Shown piece by piece: positions 7,962 to 16,111 of a stretch of DNA of 49,103 bases. The DNA is taken from NCBI RefSeq assembly GCF_049059935.1, contig NZ_JBMGQR010000027.1, positions 1 through 49,103 of the forward strand, written 5' to 3'. The notes under the pieces were generated by a model. It did not search any database. It had not been told where the DNA came from and worked only from the letters and a program-made list of their open reading frames with translations. This DNA is from JAURVT01 sp049059935 (lineage in GTDB: Bacteria > Actinomycetota > Actinomycetes > Propionibacteriales > Nocardioidaceae). How positions within the stretch are numbered: position 1 is the stretch's first letter; each line of letters opens with the position of its first letter. A program made the position numbers and the translations under genes.

Positions 7962-8264
7962 TCATCGGTGCTGCATCTCCCAGGCGAGGTCGAGGGCCTC
8001 GCGCACGGCGCGGGGATCGGCGCGGTCGAGGTAGGCCTCGACCTTGTGGTGCGCCTCCATGCGCGGCGGCACGCCGAAGTTGTCGGGGTACCTCTCGACC
8101 AGTGCGTCCCGGCGGACGAGCGGCACCCGCACGACCAGCGTCGTCGGGTCCGCCAGGCGGGCGACCAACCGGTCGTCGACGTACCACCCGGGACGCTCCG
8201 CGGTGCCTTTGCGCTTGACGCGCGGCAGTGACTCGGCGTGACGACCGACGTCCTCCGGGGTCAT
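7962..8264 (-). CDS. MmcQ/YjbR-family protein
   Basis: 100 residues with the family pattern: an N-terminal helix ending in ESLPRVKRKG, WYVDDRLVARL, LVVRVPLVRRDALVERYPDNFGVPP and a C-terminal helical HHKVEAYLDR...REALDLAWE. This CyaY-like alpha/beta fold is common in bacteria and is usually annotated as a DNA-binding or uncharacterised protein. The ATG at 8264 is preceded by TACCCT at exactly six bases, so the mRNA looks leaderless. Confidence 0.82.
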   Translation of the reverse strand: MTPEDVGRHAESLPRVKRKGTAERPGWYVDDRLVARLADPTTLVVRVPLVRRDALVERYPDNFGVPPRMEAHHKVEAYLDRADPRAVREALDLAWEMQHR

Positions 8265-8270
8265 CGTCCG

Positions 8271-8276
8271 AGGGTA
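8271..8276 (-). promoter_or_regulatory. -10 box (TACCCT) for the leaderless YjbR-family gene
   Basis: On the minus strand TACCCT-N6-ATG matches the TANNNT-N6-start pattern of actinobacterial leaderless transcripts. There is no Shine-Dalgarno sequence between box and start. Confidence 0.4.
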
Positions 8277-8304
8277 GGGCGCGGTCCCGGGAGGGGCCAG
8301 GGCG

Positions 8305-10320
8305 TCAGGGGGAGTTGGCGACCACGAAGTGGGTACCGGTCGGTGCCGTCGAGGCGTCGAAGGTGTGGGGACTGCCCCATCCTCTGCCGTCGGCGGTCAA
8401 CGACTCGAGGTGTGCGCGGTCCTGCAGGCGGACCTCGACGGGATACGTCCCGTTCGGCGTGCCGCCGGGGACGACGAACGTCGCCCGCCAGACACCGTCG
8501 GTGGGCGTGCCGTGGACGAGGGTGAGCCGGTAGTTCGCGACGATCTCGATCTCGTCGTCGGGCCCGCCGCGGGCGGAGTAGCCGCGGATGAAGAGCGCGA
8601 CCTCGCCGATGCCCTCGGCGTCGGTGGCGGCGACGTCGGCGGTGACGAGCTTGGCGCCATTGGTCGTGTCGACGGTCGACGGCGACATCCGGACGGAGGT
8701 GAGGACGGGAGCCTTGACGTCCGGGGCCGAGCCGATGACGCGGAACCTGCCCGCCCCGTCCGGCAGCGCCCGGAGCGTGGAGCCGGCGCTGCCGCCGGGC
8801 TGCTGGGCCGCGAGGGAGTCCGGCCCCCACCACGTCTGGGTGCCGTGGGTGTCGGAGGCGTCCGTGACCCTGACGTCCGCGTTCCACGTGCCGTTGTCCG
8901 CGCCCTCGGGGATGAGGATCGACCCACGCCACGTGGAGTCGCGGGCCGTCCCGGAAGCCTTGGACAGCAGGCTGCAGTCGTCCGCACGACGGAAGGCGGG
9001 GGACCCGGTCGGGAAGGCGTGCGACAGGCAGACGAGCACGTCGGGGCTGGGGCCAGCGAGGTCGTCGGTGATCCGCACGGTCGCGGTGATCCACTGCATC
9101 TCGCGGCGTGCGTCCACCGTCGTCCGGTCGAGCGTCAGCGAACGCACCACCGGCACCTCCTGGTCGACCACGGTGTTGACGACGGTGTAGTGCAGCGGGG
9201 GCACGTAGCCGCCCTCTCGACCGACGCGGTCCCAGATGCGGGCGTAGACCTCCCGATCACCGGCACGGTAGTTGGCCGGCACCGTGAACGTCGTCCGCCA
9301 GACACCGTCGCGCGTGGTGCCCGAGATCCGCTGGGCGTAGCTGCCCGCGAAGGTGACCGTCGTGACACCCGTGTCGTCGGTGATGTGCCCGGTGACCGTG
9401 ATCGACTGCGCGCCGTGGCTGACGTCGATGGTCGTGCGGGACAGGCTGCTGCTCCGCAGCACCGGGGCCTCGGTGTCGAGGGCGCAGCGGATCTGACGGT
9501 CGTCGGTCTCGCTGGGGGAGTCGCACAGGTTGAAGCCGGGGCCACCGTCGACGCTGTCCTGGCCTGACCCGCCGCCCAGGGTGTCGTCACCGGTCTCGCC
9601 GAGGACCACGTCCGGGCCAGGCCCGCCGTCTCCGTCGTCGGCTCCGGGGCCGCCGGCCACGCGGTCGGCGCCGTCGGCGCCGTCCACGTCGTCGTTGCCC
9701 GCGCCGCCGGAGACCAGATCGTTTCCGCGACCGCCGTCGGCCGCATCCGTGCCGTCCCCGGCGTAGAGGGAGTCGTTGCCGTCACCACCGTCGAGACGGT
9801 CGTTGCCCGTCGCGCCGTCGAGGACGTCGTTCCCAGCACCGCCCTCTGCGACGTCGTCGCCGCCGGCGACACCGAGCCTGTCGTTGCCGGCGTCCCCAGT
9901 GGCGTAGTCCGCCCCTGCTCCGCCGGCGATCGTGTCGGCGCCGCTGCCTCCGGTGAGGCGGTCGTTGCCGGCCGACCCGCTGAGCCGGTCGGACCCGGCG
10001 CCACCGATGAGCTCGTCGTTGCCGCTCGCACCGGTCAGCCTGTCGTTGCCGGCACCGCCGTCGATGACGTCGTTGCCGCCCTTGCCGTTGATCACGTCGT
10101 TGCCGCCGCGACCGCAGATGACGTCGCGTCGCGCCGTCCCCTTCAGCACGTCACGGCCCTTGGTGCCGACGATCGTGCAGGTCTTGCCGCTGGACGTGCG
10201 GACGGCCGCGTCGGCCACCCCGGGCGTCAGTGCGACGACGAGCAGCGCGCCGCTGAGCGCCGCGAGCAGCGCGGCGGCACGAGTGCGGGCGACAGGCGCC
10301 TGCAGGGTCTTGGCCCGCAC
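8305..10320 (-). CDS. Secreted RTX-repeat calcium-binding protein with three Ig-like C-terminal units
   Basis: 671 residues. A signal peptide (about 1-39, cleavage near VADAA) is followed by about 24 tandem RTX nonapeptides at residues 52-267 (GGxGxDxUx, for example GGAGNDRLT) that should bind Ca2+ as a beta-roll. Three related units follow, each beginning with a strand like LDRTTVDARREMQWITATVRITDD (near residues 287, 395 and 545) and each ending with a DGVWRTTF/DSTWRGSI-like strand and YPVEVRLQDR-type strand, so Ig-like. The start is GTG with CGGAG upstream and a TACCGT box at 10353-10358. No type I secretion genes are nearby, so export is via the signal peptide. It may be a surface or matrix protein; an enzymatic domain is not visible. 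Confidence 0.85.
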   Translation of the reverse strand: MRAKTLQAPVARTRAAALLAALSGALLVVALTPGVADAAVRTSSGKTCTIVGTKGRDVLKGTARRDVICGRGGNDVINGKGGNDVIDGGAGNDRLTGASGNDELIGGAGSDRLSGSAGNDRLTGGSGADTIAGGAGADYATGDAGNDRLGVAGGDDVAEGGAGNDVLDGATGNDRLDGGDGNDSLYAGDGTDAADGGRGNDLVSGGAGNDDVDGADGADRVAGGPGADDGDGGPGPDVVLGETGDDTLGGGSGQDSVDGGPGFNLCDSPSETDDRQIRCALDTEAPVLRSSSLSRTTIDVSHGAQSITVTGHITDDTGVTTVTFAGSYAQRISGTTRDGVWRTTFTVPANYRAGDREVYARIWDRVGREGGYVPPLHYTVVNTVVDQEVPVVRSLTLDRTTVDARREMQWITATVRITDDLAGPSPDVLVCLSHAFPTGSPAFRRADDCSLLSKASGTARDSTWRGSILIPEGADNGTWNADVRVTDASDTHGTQTWWGPDSLAAQQPGGSAGSTLRALPDGAGRFRVIGSAPDVKAPVLTSVRMSPSTVDTTNGAKLVTADVAATDAEGIGEVALFIRGYSARGGPDDEIEIVANYRLTLVHGTPTDGVWRATFVVPGGTPNGTYPVEVRLQDRAHLESLTADGRGWGSPHTFDASTAPTGTHFVVANSP
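9520..10167 (-). repeat. Array of about 24 RTX nonapeptide-coding repeats (27-bp units)
   Basis: Residues 52-267 of the RTX protein are 24 consecutive nine-residue units, 216 residues in all. The central units are canonical (GGAGNDxLx). The flanking ones are degenerate (GTKGRDVLK first, GGPGFNLCD last), as expected at array edges. It is a protein-level repeat; the DNA units are diverged. Confidence 0.85.
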
Positions 10321-10510
10321 GGGGACTCCGATCGAAGGGGGGTGGTCGGCTCACGGTAGGGGAGCGCGAGGGGGTGGCGGAGCAGAACGGCAGAACCTTG
10401 AGCCGGTCGGTGCGCGCGCGTCGGGCCGTTGGAATTCCAGCCGATGCCCGGCGCGTTGTGACCGTCAGACCGACGCGACGAGTCGGGTGCCCGACCGAGG
10501 AGGAGTCGAC

Positions 10511-11365
10511 GTGAACGCCAGCCCCGCAGCAGCCGGAACGAACCGCGTCCTGGTGACCGGGGTGAGGGGCAAGACCGGCGTCCCGCTGGCCGAGCTGCTC
10601 GCTTCCCGGGGCGACGTCGAGGTGCTCGGCGGCAGCAGCGACCCGTCCACGGTGACGCAGGACGGCGTCCGCCCCGTGGCCTTCTCCTGGGACGATCCAT
10701 CCGGGTGGCCCGCGGCACTCGACGGCGTCGACGCGATCTACCTCGTCCGCCCCGACCGCCCGGACGCACCCGAGCTGGTCGCCGCCTTCCTCGCCGACGT
10801 GCCGGCGGACGTGCGCGTCGTCCTGCTCTCGGAGCGGGCCGCGGACGACACCGGCCCCGAGGGCTGGGCACCCCGCGCCGAGCGCGCGGTGCGCGACAGC
10901 GGCCGCCCGTGGACGATCCTGCGCCCGAGCTGGTTCATGCAGGTCTTCACCGACGCGCGCTTCTACCTCGCCGACATCGTCGAGCGCAGCGAGCTGGTCT
11001 TCCCCTCAGGCGGCGCCACCGTCGCCTGGATCGACGCCCGCGACATCGCCGCCGTCGCCGAGCAGGCCATCCTCGACCCGGCCCACGACAGCCAGACCTA
11101 CGAGCTGACCGGCCCGGAGTCCCTTACGCTCGCCCGCACCGCCGAGCTGCTCTCGGAGGTCGTCGGGCGTCCCGTAGCCCACCGCGAGGTGAGCATCGAG
11201 GAGGCCGTCGAGGGCATGACCGGCTTCGACCGCGACCTCACCGTCCTCACCTTCGAGCGCGTCCGCGACGGCAGCTTCACCCCGGTCACCGACGACGTCG
11301 CTCGCGTCACCGGGCGCCCCGCCCGGTCGCTCCGGGAGCTCCCCGCCGACACGAGCCCGGCCTAG
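10511..11365 (+). CDS. NmrA-like NAD(P)-binding atypical SDR protein
   Basis: 284 residues with a GTG start preceded by AGGAGGAG. The N-terminal Rossmann motif is VLVTGVRGKTG (GxxGxxG). It continues with a fold like NmrA/AgnL-type redox sensors and epimerases: VVLLSERAADD, WTILRPSWFMQVF and an ARDIAAVAEQAIL segment, then YELTGPESLTLARTAELLSEVVGRPV. The active-site Tyr-x3-Lys of classical SDRs is not evident, as usual in this family. Possible roles are NAD(P)H-quinone oxidoreductase or a redox sensor. It stands alone between two minus-strand secreted-protein genes. Confidence 0.83.
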   Translation: MNASPAAAGTNRVLVTGVRGKTGVPLAELLASRGDVEVLGGSSDPSTVTQDGVRPVAFSWDDPSGWPAALDGVDAIYLVRPDRPDAPELVAAFLADVPADVRVVLLSERAADDTGPEGWAPRAERAVRDSGRPWTILRPSWFMQVFTDARFYLADIVERSELVFPSGGATVAWIDARDIAAVAEQAILDPAHDSQTYELTGPESLTLARTAELLSEVVGRPVAHREVSIEEAVEGMTGFDRDLTVLTFERVRDGSFTPVTDDVARVTGRPARSLRELPADTSPA

Positions 11366-11406
11366 GAGGGTTGTCGACGGTCGACGTGGACGACGTCCGG
11401 GCGCGA

Positions 11407-12849
11407 CTACGACCTCACGCCGAGTCGCGGGCGGAGGATGAGCGGCTCGCTCACGCCGATCGCGTTCCGCGCTCGGATGGCGACGCGGATCCGCCCGGGT
11501 CCGAGACGATCGGTGCTGAGGACGATCTGCCGGTGGGACGCCGTCACTCGTCGCGTCAGAAGGGTCCGCCCACCGCGGCTCAGCCGGACGACGTAGTCGG
11601 TCACGGGCCGCCTCGATGATGCCCGCGAAGGGCGCCACGAAATGGTCCGCCGCACCGACGCCGCCTTGCCGCTGACCCGAGGTCCCGACGGCCTGGGTGG
11701 GACGGCCATTCGCGGTGTGATCGGAGCGGGAGGTTGAGTCGTCGTGGGAGGCACCGGAGGGATGCTGTCACCGGTCTTCGCGACCGGACGGACGGGGAAC
11801 GGCTCGCCGAGGTCGGGCGGCTGGGCGACGAGTGGATCGAATACCTCCACGCGTGGGTTTCGGTCGTCGTTGAAGCAGACGCTGAGCTGCCCGGAACGGT
11901 CGACAGCGATGCCCGACGGGGTGTCGAATCTCCTGACCGCACCCAGCACCACGGTCGGACTCGGGCTGCCGGACGCTGTGTCCGGGTGGACAGCCACGTT
12001 GCCGAACAGCGTCCCGGCCGCCACGTAGACGTTGCCGGCTCGATCCGTCGCGAGGTCGTTGGCGCCGCCGGTCCACGTCTCGCCCTGCGCGCTGTCCCCG
12101 AAGCTGCGGACTGGGCGGACGTCACCTGTGCCATACGGGTCGAAGGTGGAGATCGACTCCTGCGAGACGAGCCAGGAGGACACCATCATCTCTCCTTGGC
12201 TCGACCAGGTGAGATTGGAGGTGCCGACCCCACGGCCCCTCACCCGCATGGTGCGGCGTGGCAGGGAGACTCCTCGCGCAGCTGAGTCGTAGACGTTGAT
12301 CTCCTCGCCCGAAGCCACGTAGATGTTGCCCTCACGGTCGAACTGCACACCCCCGAACGACCTTCCCCATCCGTCGCTGACCGTCCGGATCGGTGTGACC
12401 CTGCCACTTGCCGTGGGTGCGTAGACACGAATCTGACCGGGGACGACTCTCGGACCTTCCTCGTAGCTCGCGTACGACGCCCAGATGGCCCCGTCGGGGG
12501 CTTGCGTCAGGCTGAACGCACGGCGGCCGACCGCAGGGTCGGTGAGGACGCGCGCAGGTGCGACGTTGCCGTTGGCGTTCGGATCGAAGACCAAGATCTG
12601 TGGGGTGTAGTCCTTGGAGTAGTTGGTGACCCACAAGTTGCCTGCGGCGTCACGAATGCAGTCGTCGGGACGCGTGATGAGCGTGTCTGGGCCGGCGATG
12701 GTGCGGATCGGCGGGGGATTGACTCCCTGAAGCGGGTACGAGCTGTGCTGGTCGTCCGGGCTGGAGGTGCTCGTCGCGCCGCTGGCGGGCAGAGCGGAAC
12801 CCGCGAGGACCAGCGCCCCGAGCGCTGCTGTCAGACCTGATCGGTGCAC
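11407..12849 (-). CDS. Secreted beta-propeller (NHL-like) protein with C-terminal FnIII-like domain, paralogue A
   Basis: 480 residues if translation starts at GTG 12849. The longer frame begins with TTG at 12891, but GGAGGGGGACGAC lies just before 12849, and the same sequence precedes the start of the paralogue at 14138. A signal peptide (about 1-25) is followed by six or so propeller-type repeats (DAAGNLWVTN, DREGNIYVAS, DRAGNVYVAA, DRSGQLSVCF), a Pro-rich linker (PPVPPTTTQPPAP) and an FnIII-like domain (VTDYVVRLSRGG...RVAIRARNAIG). Two conserved Cys (DDCIRD and SVCFNDD) could close the propeller. Extracellular binding is likely; there is no catalytic signature. Confidence 0.8.
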   Translation of the reverse strand: MHRSGLTAALGALVLAGSALPASGATSTSSPDDQHSSYPLQGVNPPPIRTIAGPDTLITRPDDCIRDAAGNLWVTNYSKDYTPQILVFDPNANGNVAPARVLTDPAVGRRAFSLTQAPDGAIWASYASYEEGPRVVPGQIRVYAPTASGRVTPIRTVSDGWGRSFGGVQFDREGNIYVASGEEINVYDSAARGVSLPRRTMRVRGRGVGTSNLTWSSQGEMMVSSWLVSQESISTFDPYGTGDVRPVRSFGDSAQGETWTGGANDLATDRAGNVYVAAGTLFGNVAVHPDTASGSPSPTVVLGAVRRFDTPSGIAVDRSGQLSVCFNDDRNPRVEVFDPLVAQPPDLGEPFPVRPVAKTGDSIPPVPPTTTQPPAPITPRMAVPPRPSGPRVSGKAASVRRTISWRPSRASSRRPVTDYVVRLSRGGRTLLTRRVTASHRQIVLSTDRLGPGRIRVAIRARNAIGVSEPLILRPRLGVRS

Positions 12850-12961
12850 CAGTCGTCCCCCTCCGCGCACGCCACCCGTGCGGTGGGTCAACGGTGGGGG
12901 TGCCCGTGCCGGCCTGCAACCGTCCTGTCCGGTACGACCAGAACTGGGCTGTTTGCCGTGG

Positions 12962-13981
12962 TCAAGCCTCGGCCCGCCACCCCAGCGCGGGCCCGAGTCG
13001 CGTGGCGATGTCGGTGAGGATCTGGACGTAGTCGGGCTCGTCGAAGGAGAAGGGGAGGGCGAAGGCGACCTCGTCGACCTCGCGGAAGCCGGCGTGGGCG
13101 TAGAGGCGCTCGGCGATCTGGTCGGACGTGCCGACGAGGTCGGGGGCGAACATCATCCGGGCCGGGCCCTGCGGGGTCGTGGTGCGAGCGAGGCGCGACT
13201 CGGCGTAGGCCTCGTACTTGGCGCGCTGCTCGCTCGTCGCGGTGTCGGTGGGGATGACGACGAGGCCCTGCGAGACGCGTGCGGCGGCGCCGTCGGGGTG
13301 GTGCTCGCGGAAGCGGCGGACCTGCGAGGCCTGGATCTCGGCGAAGTCCTCGGACTCCTCGGCCTTGATCACGCTGCTGGTCAGGAAGTTGAGCCCGTGC
13401 TCGCCTGCCCACTGGGCCGAGCGGAGGCTGGCGCCGCCGTACCAGAGGCGGTCGGCGAGTCCGGCGGCGTGCGGCTGCACGCGGTCGGAGAACTCCTCGA
13501 TGCCCGACGTGCCCTTGAACGGGCTCACCGTCTCGCCGCGCACCATGCGCAGCAGTCGCTCGACGCGCTCGTAGGAGAAGTCCTCGACGTCGGCGGTGTC
13601 GGGGTAGAGGGCGTCCTTGACGTCGTCGAACCGCATCGGCGGGCCGACGCTGACGCCCGGGTTGAGGCGTCCGCCCGAGAGCAGGTCGACGGTGGCGAGG
13701 TCCTCGGCCAGGCGCAGCGGGTTCTCCCAGCCCAGCGGGATGACGGCCGTGCCGAGGTCGATGCGGCTGGTGCGCTGCGACGCGGCGGCCAGGATCGCGA
13801 CCGGAGATGAGATGCCGTACTGCAGGTGCCGGTGGCGCAGCCAGGCGCTGTCGAAGCCCAGCTGCTCGCCCAGCTCGATCACCCGGAGCGTCGACTCGTG
13901 GCCGGGGCGCGGGTCGTCCCCGTCGAAGATGCCGATGGTCAGGAAGCCCAGCTTGCGCAGGGGCTTCGACGGGTCGGGCAC
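12962..13981 (-). CDS. LLM-class flavin-dependent oxidoreductase
   Basis: 339 residues forming a luciferase-like TIM barrel: LGFLTIGIFDGDD, LGFDSAWLRHRHLQYG, RIDLGTAVIPLGWENPLRLAEDLATVDLLSGGRL (family core), RLWYGGASLRSAQWAGEHGLNFLTS (flavin phosphate site) and a TSDQIAERL segment. It may use FMN or F420; the substrate is unknown. The GTG start has AGAGGAA upstream and a TAGGCT -10-like box at 14016-14021. It lies between two paralogous secreted propeller genes, upstream of A on the same strand and divergent from B. Confidence 0.85.
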   Translation of the reverse strand: MPDPSKPLRKLGFLTIGIFDGDDPRPGHESTLRVIELGEQLGFDSAWLRHRHLQYGISSPVAILAAASQRTSRIDLGTAVIPLGWENPLRLAEDLATVDLLSGGRLNPGVSVGPPMRFDDVKDALYPDTADVEDFSYERVERLLRMVRGETVSPFKGTSGIEEFSDRVQPHAAGLADRLWYGGASLRSAQWAGEHGLNFLTSSVIKAEESEDFAEIQASQVRRFREHHPDGAAARVSQGLVVIPTDTATSEQRAKYEAYAESRLARTTTPQGPARMMFAPDLVGTSDQIAERLYAHAGFREVDEVAFALPFSFDEPDYVQILTDIATRLGPALGWRAEA

Positions 13982-14137
13982 GGTGGTTCCTCTCGGGTCG
14001 ACGACTCCACCGTCGAGCCTAGCCAGGCTCGAAGGTCGCGCGGGCTCGTCTCACGAGTGCGCGAATCGGACGACGCGGGAGCGGTGGGGCCTCTGAGGTG
14101 TCACCCTCGTCACAGGTTTCGGGCAGAGGGGGACGAC

Positions 14138-15580
14138 GTGCGGGGACGGACGACTGCGGTGGCGGCCGCCATGGTGATGGGGCTGGCTCTGGCCGGGCCG
14201 GCAGGAGCGGACGACGACGTCCTGCCCCCGCTGCCGCCGGACCACAAACGCACCCCCTATCCGCGGACGGGGATCAACCCGGCGCCCAAGGCCACCATCG
14301 CCGGTCCACGCACCCGGCTGTACTTCCCCGGTGACTGCGAACGCGACCGCGACGGCAACCTGTGGGTCACCAACGTGTCGGCGCCACCCGACTACACGCC
14401 CGAGATCCTCGTCTTCGGCCCTGACGCCGACGGTGACGTGGCTCCGCAGCGCATCATCACCACGCCCGACATCGCGAGCGTGCCCACGGACCTGACCCCC
14501 GGGTTGGACGGCAGGATCTGGGCCGCGTCATCGGGCAGTCGAACGACCGACGGCCACATCCGCGCGTACGAGAGCGGCCTCGACGGAGCGCCCGCGCCCA
14601 GCCTCTCGATCGAGCCGATGAGGCCGTCGAGCCTGGAGTTCGACGCGGCGGGCAACATGCACGTGGTCGAGATCGTCGACGACGAACGACGCCTGCGGGT
14701 CTACGCGCCCGGTGCCCGGTCCCGTGCGGACCTCCGTGTGCTGGCGGACCAGGACCCGCGAGGGCGAGGCGTCGGGCTCGCCAACCTGACGTGGACGGGC
14801 GCGGGTGAGCTCGTCACCACGTCGTCGGCGGTGTCGACGAACTCCATCAGCGTGCACCGTCCCTATCTCTCCGGCGAGCAGGTGCCACTCAGGGCGTTCG
14901 GCGGCCACGTGACCGAGACCGCCGGCGCGTACGACGTGGCCGTCGACCGCGCGGGCAACATGTACGTCGTGGCAGGGAGCGGCTACGGCACGCTGGCGGT
15001 CCATCGCGCTGACGCCTCGGGCAGCCCCGAGCCGATCGTGACGCTCGGCGCGATCCGCCGGTTCGACTCGCCCGACTCGGTGACGGTGGACCGTCGTGGC
15101 GAGGTCACCGTCTGCTTCACCCCGAACGACGACCCGAAGATCGAGGTCTTCGACCCGGTCGTGCCGCAACCGGTCGACCGAGGCGAGCCCTTCCCCGCCC
15201 GGCCGACCCCGCCCGCGGGTTTCGGAGCCGTCGTGGTGCCCCAGCCTGCGCCGGCCCCGCCGGTGGTGCAGCCGGTTCCGGCGCCCGGCGCGCGGACCTA
15301 TCGGCCCGCACGCGTGACGAGGGTGAAGGCCACGCGACCGACGACCCGTCGAGTGCTCCTGACGTGGCCGCGTCCCAGAGCCACGTCGGAGCGACCGGTC
15401 GAGGGCTACGTGGTCCGGGTGTCGCGACGTGGACACACCGTCGCGACCTTCCACACCGACGACCGCCGAGTCGTGCTGAGCGGCAGGCGTCTCGGCGCCG
15501 GCAAGGTGCGCGTCGCCATCAGAGCGGTCAACAGGGCGGGCAGCGGTTCGGCGTTCGTCCGAGTGGTGCGGCTGCGATAG
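14138..15580 (+). CDS. Secreted beta-propeller (NHL-like) protein with C-terminal FnIII-like domain, paralogue B
   Basis: 480 residues, exactly the length predicted for paralogue A, with the same order: a signal peptide (about 1-24, ending AGPAGADDD), propeller repeats (DRDGNLWVTN, DAAGNMHVVE, DRAGNMYVVA, DRRGEVTVCF), a Pro-rich linker and an FnIII-like end (VEGYVVRVSRRG...VRVAIRAVNRAG). The two Cys (GDCERD and TVCFTPND) are conserved with A. GTG 14138 has GAGGGGGA 4 bases upstream. The frame is open further 5', but that stretch is antisense to the LLM gene. Probably a cell-surface or extracellular binding protein. Confidence 0.82.
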   Translation: MRGRTTAVAAAMVMGLALAGPAGADDDVLPPLPPDHKRTPYPRTGINPAPKATIAGPRTRLYFPGDCERDRDGNLWVTNVSAPPDYTPEILVFGPDADGDVAPQRIITTPDIASVPTDLTPGLDGRIWAASSGSRTTDGHIRAYESGLDGAPAPSLSIEPMRPSSLEFDAAGNMHVVEIVDDERRLRVYAPGARSRADLRVLADQDPRGRGVGLANLTWTGAGELVTTSSAVSTNSISVHRPYLSGEQVPLRAFGGHVTETAGAYDVAVDRAGNMYVVAGSGYGTLAVHRADASGSPEPIVTLGAIRRFDSPDSVTVDRRGEVTVCFTPNDDPKIEVFDPVVPQPVDRGEPFPARPTPPAGFGAVVVPQPAPAPPVVQPVPAPGARTYRPARVTRVKATRPTTRRVLLTWPRPRATSERPVEGYVVRVSRRGHTVATFHTDDRRVVLSGRRLGAGKVRVAIRAVNRAGSGSAFVRVVRLR

Positions 15581-15589
15581 GCGGCGACC

Positions 15590-16111
15590 TCAGGCGGTGT
15601 CCGACAGCCGCCCGAACCCGCTGCGGTGGAACACCAGCGGCAGGGACGTGTCGTCGTTCGCGACGGCGTGGAGGCGGAGGATGACGATGGTGTGGTCGCC
15701 GGCCTCGACCTCACGGTGGATGGACGTGTCGAAGCGGGCGAGGCCCTCGTCGAGGGTCGCCGCGCCGTCGGCGGTGGTGGTGACGGCGACGTCGTCGAAG
15801 CGGTGCTCGACGTCGCCGGCGAGTTGACGGCAGACGTCGCCGTGGTGGTCGGCCAGGACCGTGACGCCGAGGTGCGCGGCGCGGCGCAGCGTCGGCCAGG
15901 TGCGGGAGGTGTTGGCCACCGAGAACGACACCAGCGGCGGGTCGAGGCTGACGGACGTGAACGAGCTCGCGGCGAGGCCCGTCAGCTGCCCGTCGACCTC
16001 GGCGGCCACGGCCACCACCCCGCTGGGGTGGACGCCGAACGCCTCGCGCAACCGGTCGGGGTCGAGGTCCTGGTTGGTGGTGAGCGGACCCACCGTGCGG
16101 GTGGCGGTCAC
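15590..16111 (-). CDS. Flavin reductase (NAD(P)H:FMN oxidoreductase, HpaC-like split-barrel)
   Basis: 173 residues with the flavin_reduct domain: FGVHPSGVVAVAA, LAASSFTSVSLDPPLVSFSVANTSRTW (FMN site), LGVTVLADHHGDVCRQLAG and HTIVILRLHAV. It should reduce free FMN for the monooxygenases upstream. The GTG start (16111-16109) overlaps the TGA of the SsuD-like gene (16110-16108), so the two are translationally coupled. It is not the flavodoxin-like SsuE type; a different reductase family fills that role here. Confidence 0.87.
   Translation of the reverse strand: MTATRTVGPLTTNQDLDPDRLREAFGVHPSGVVAVAAEVDGQLTGLAASSFTSVSLDPPLVSFSVANTSRTWPTLRRAAHLGVTVLADHHGDVCRQLAGDVEHRFDDVAVTTTADGAATLDEGLARFDTSIHREVEAGDHTIVILRLHAVANDDTSLPLVFHRSGFGRLSDTA

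Noticed and set aside
9520..10167. Regular 27-base periodicity that could suggest a tandem DNA repeat or CRISPR-like array
   Set aside because: The units translate into RTX nonapeptides; the DNA units are diverged and have no identical repeats with unique spacers.
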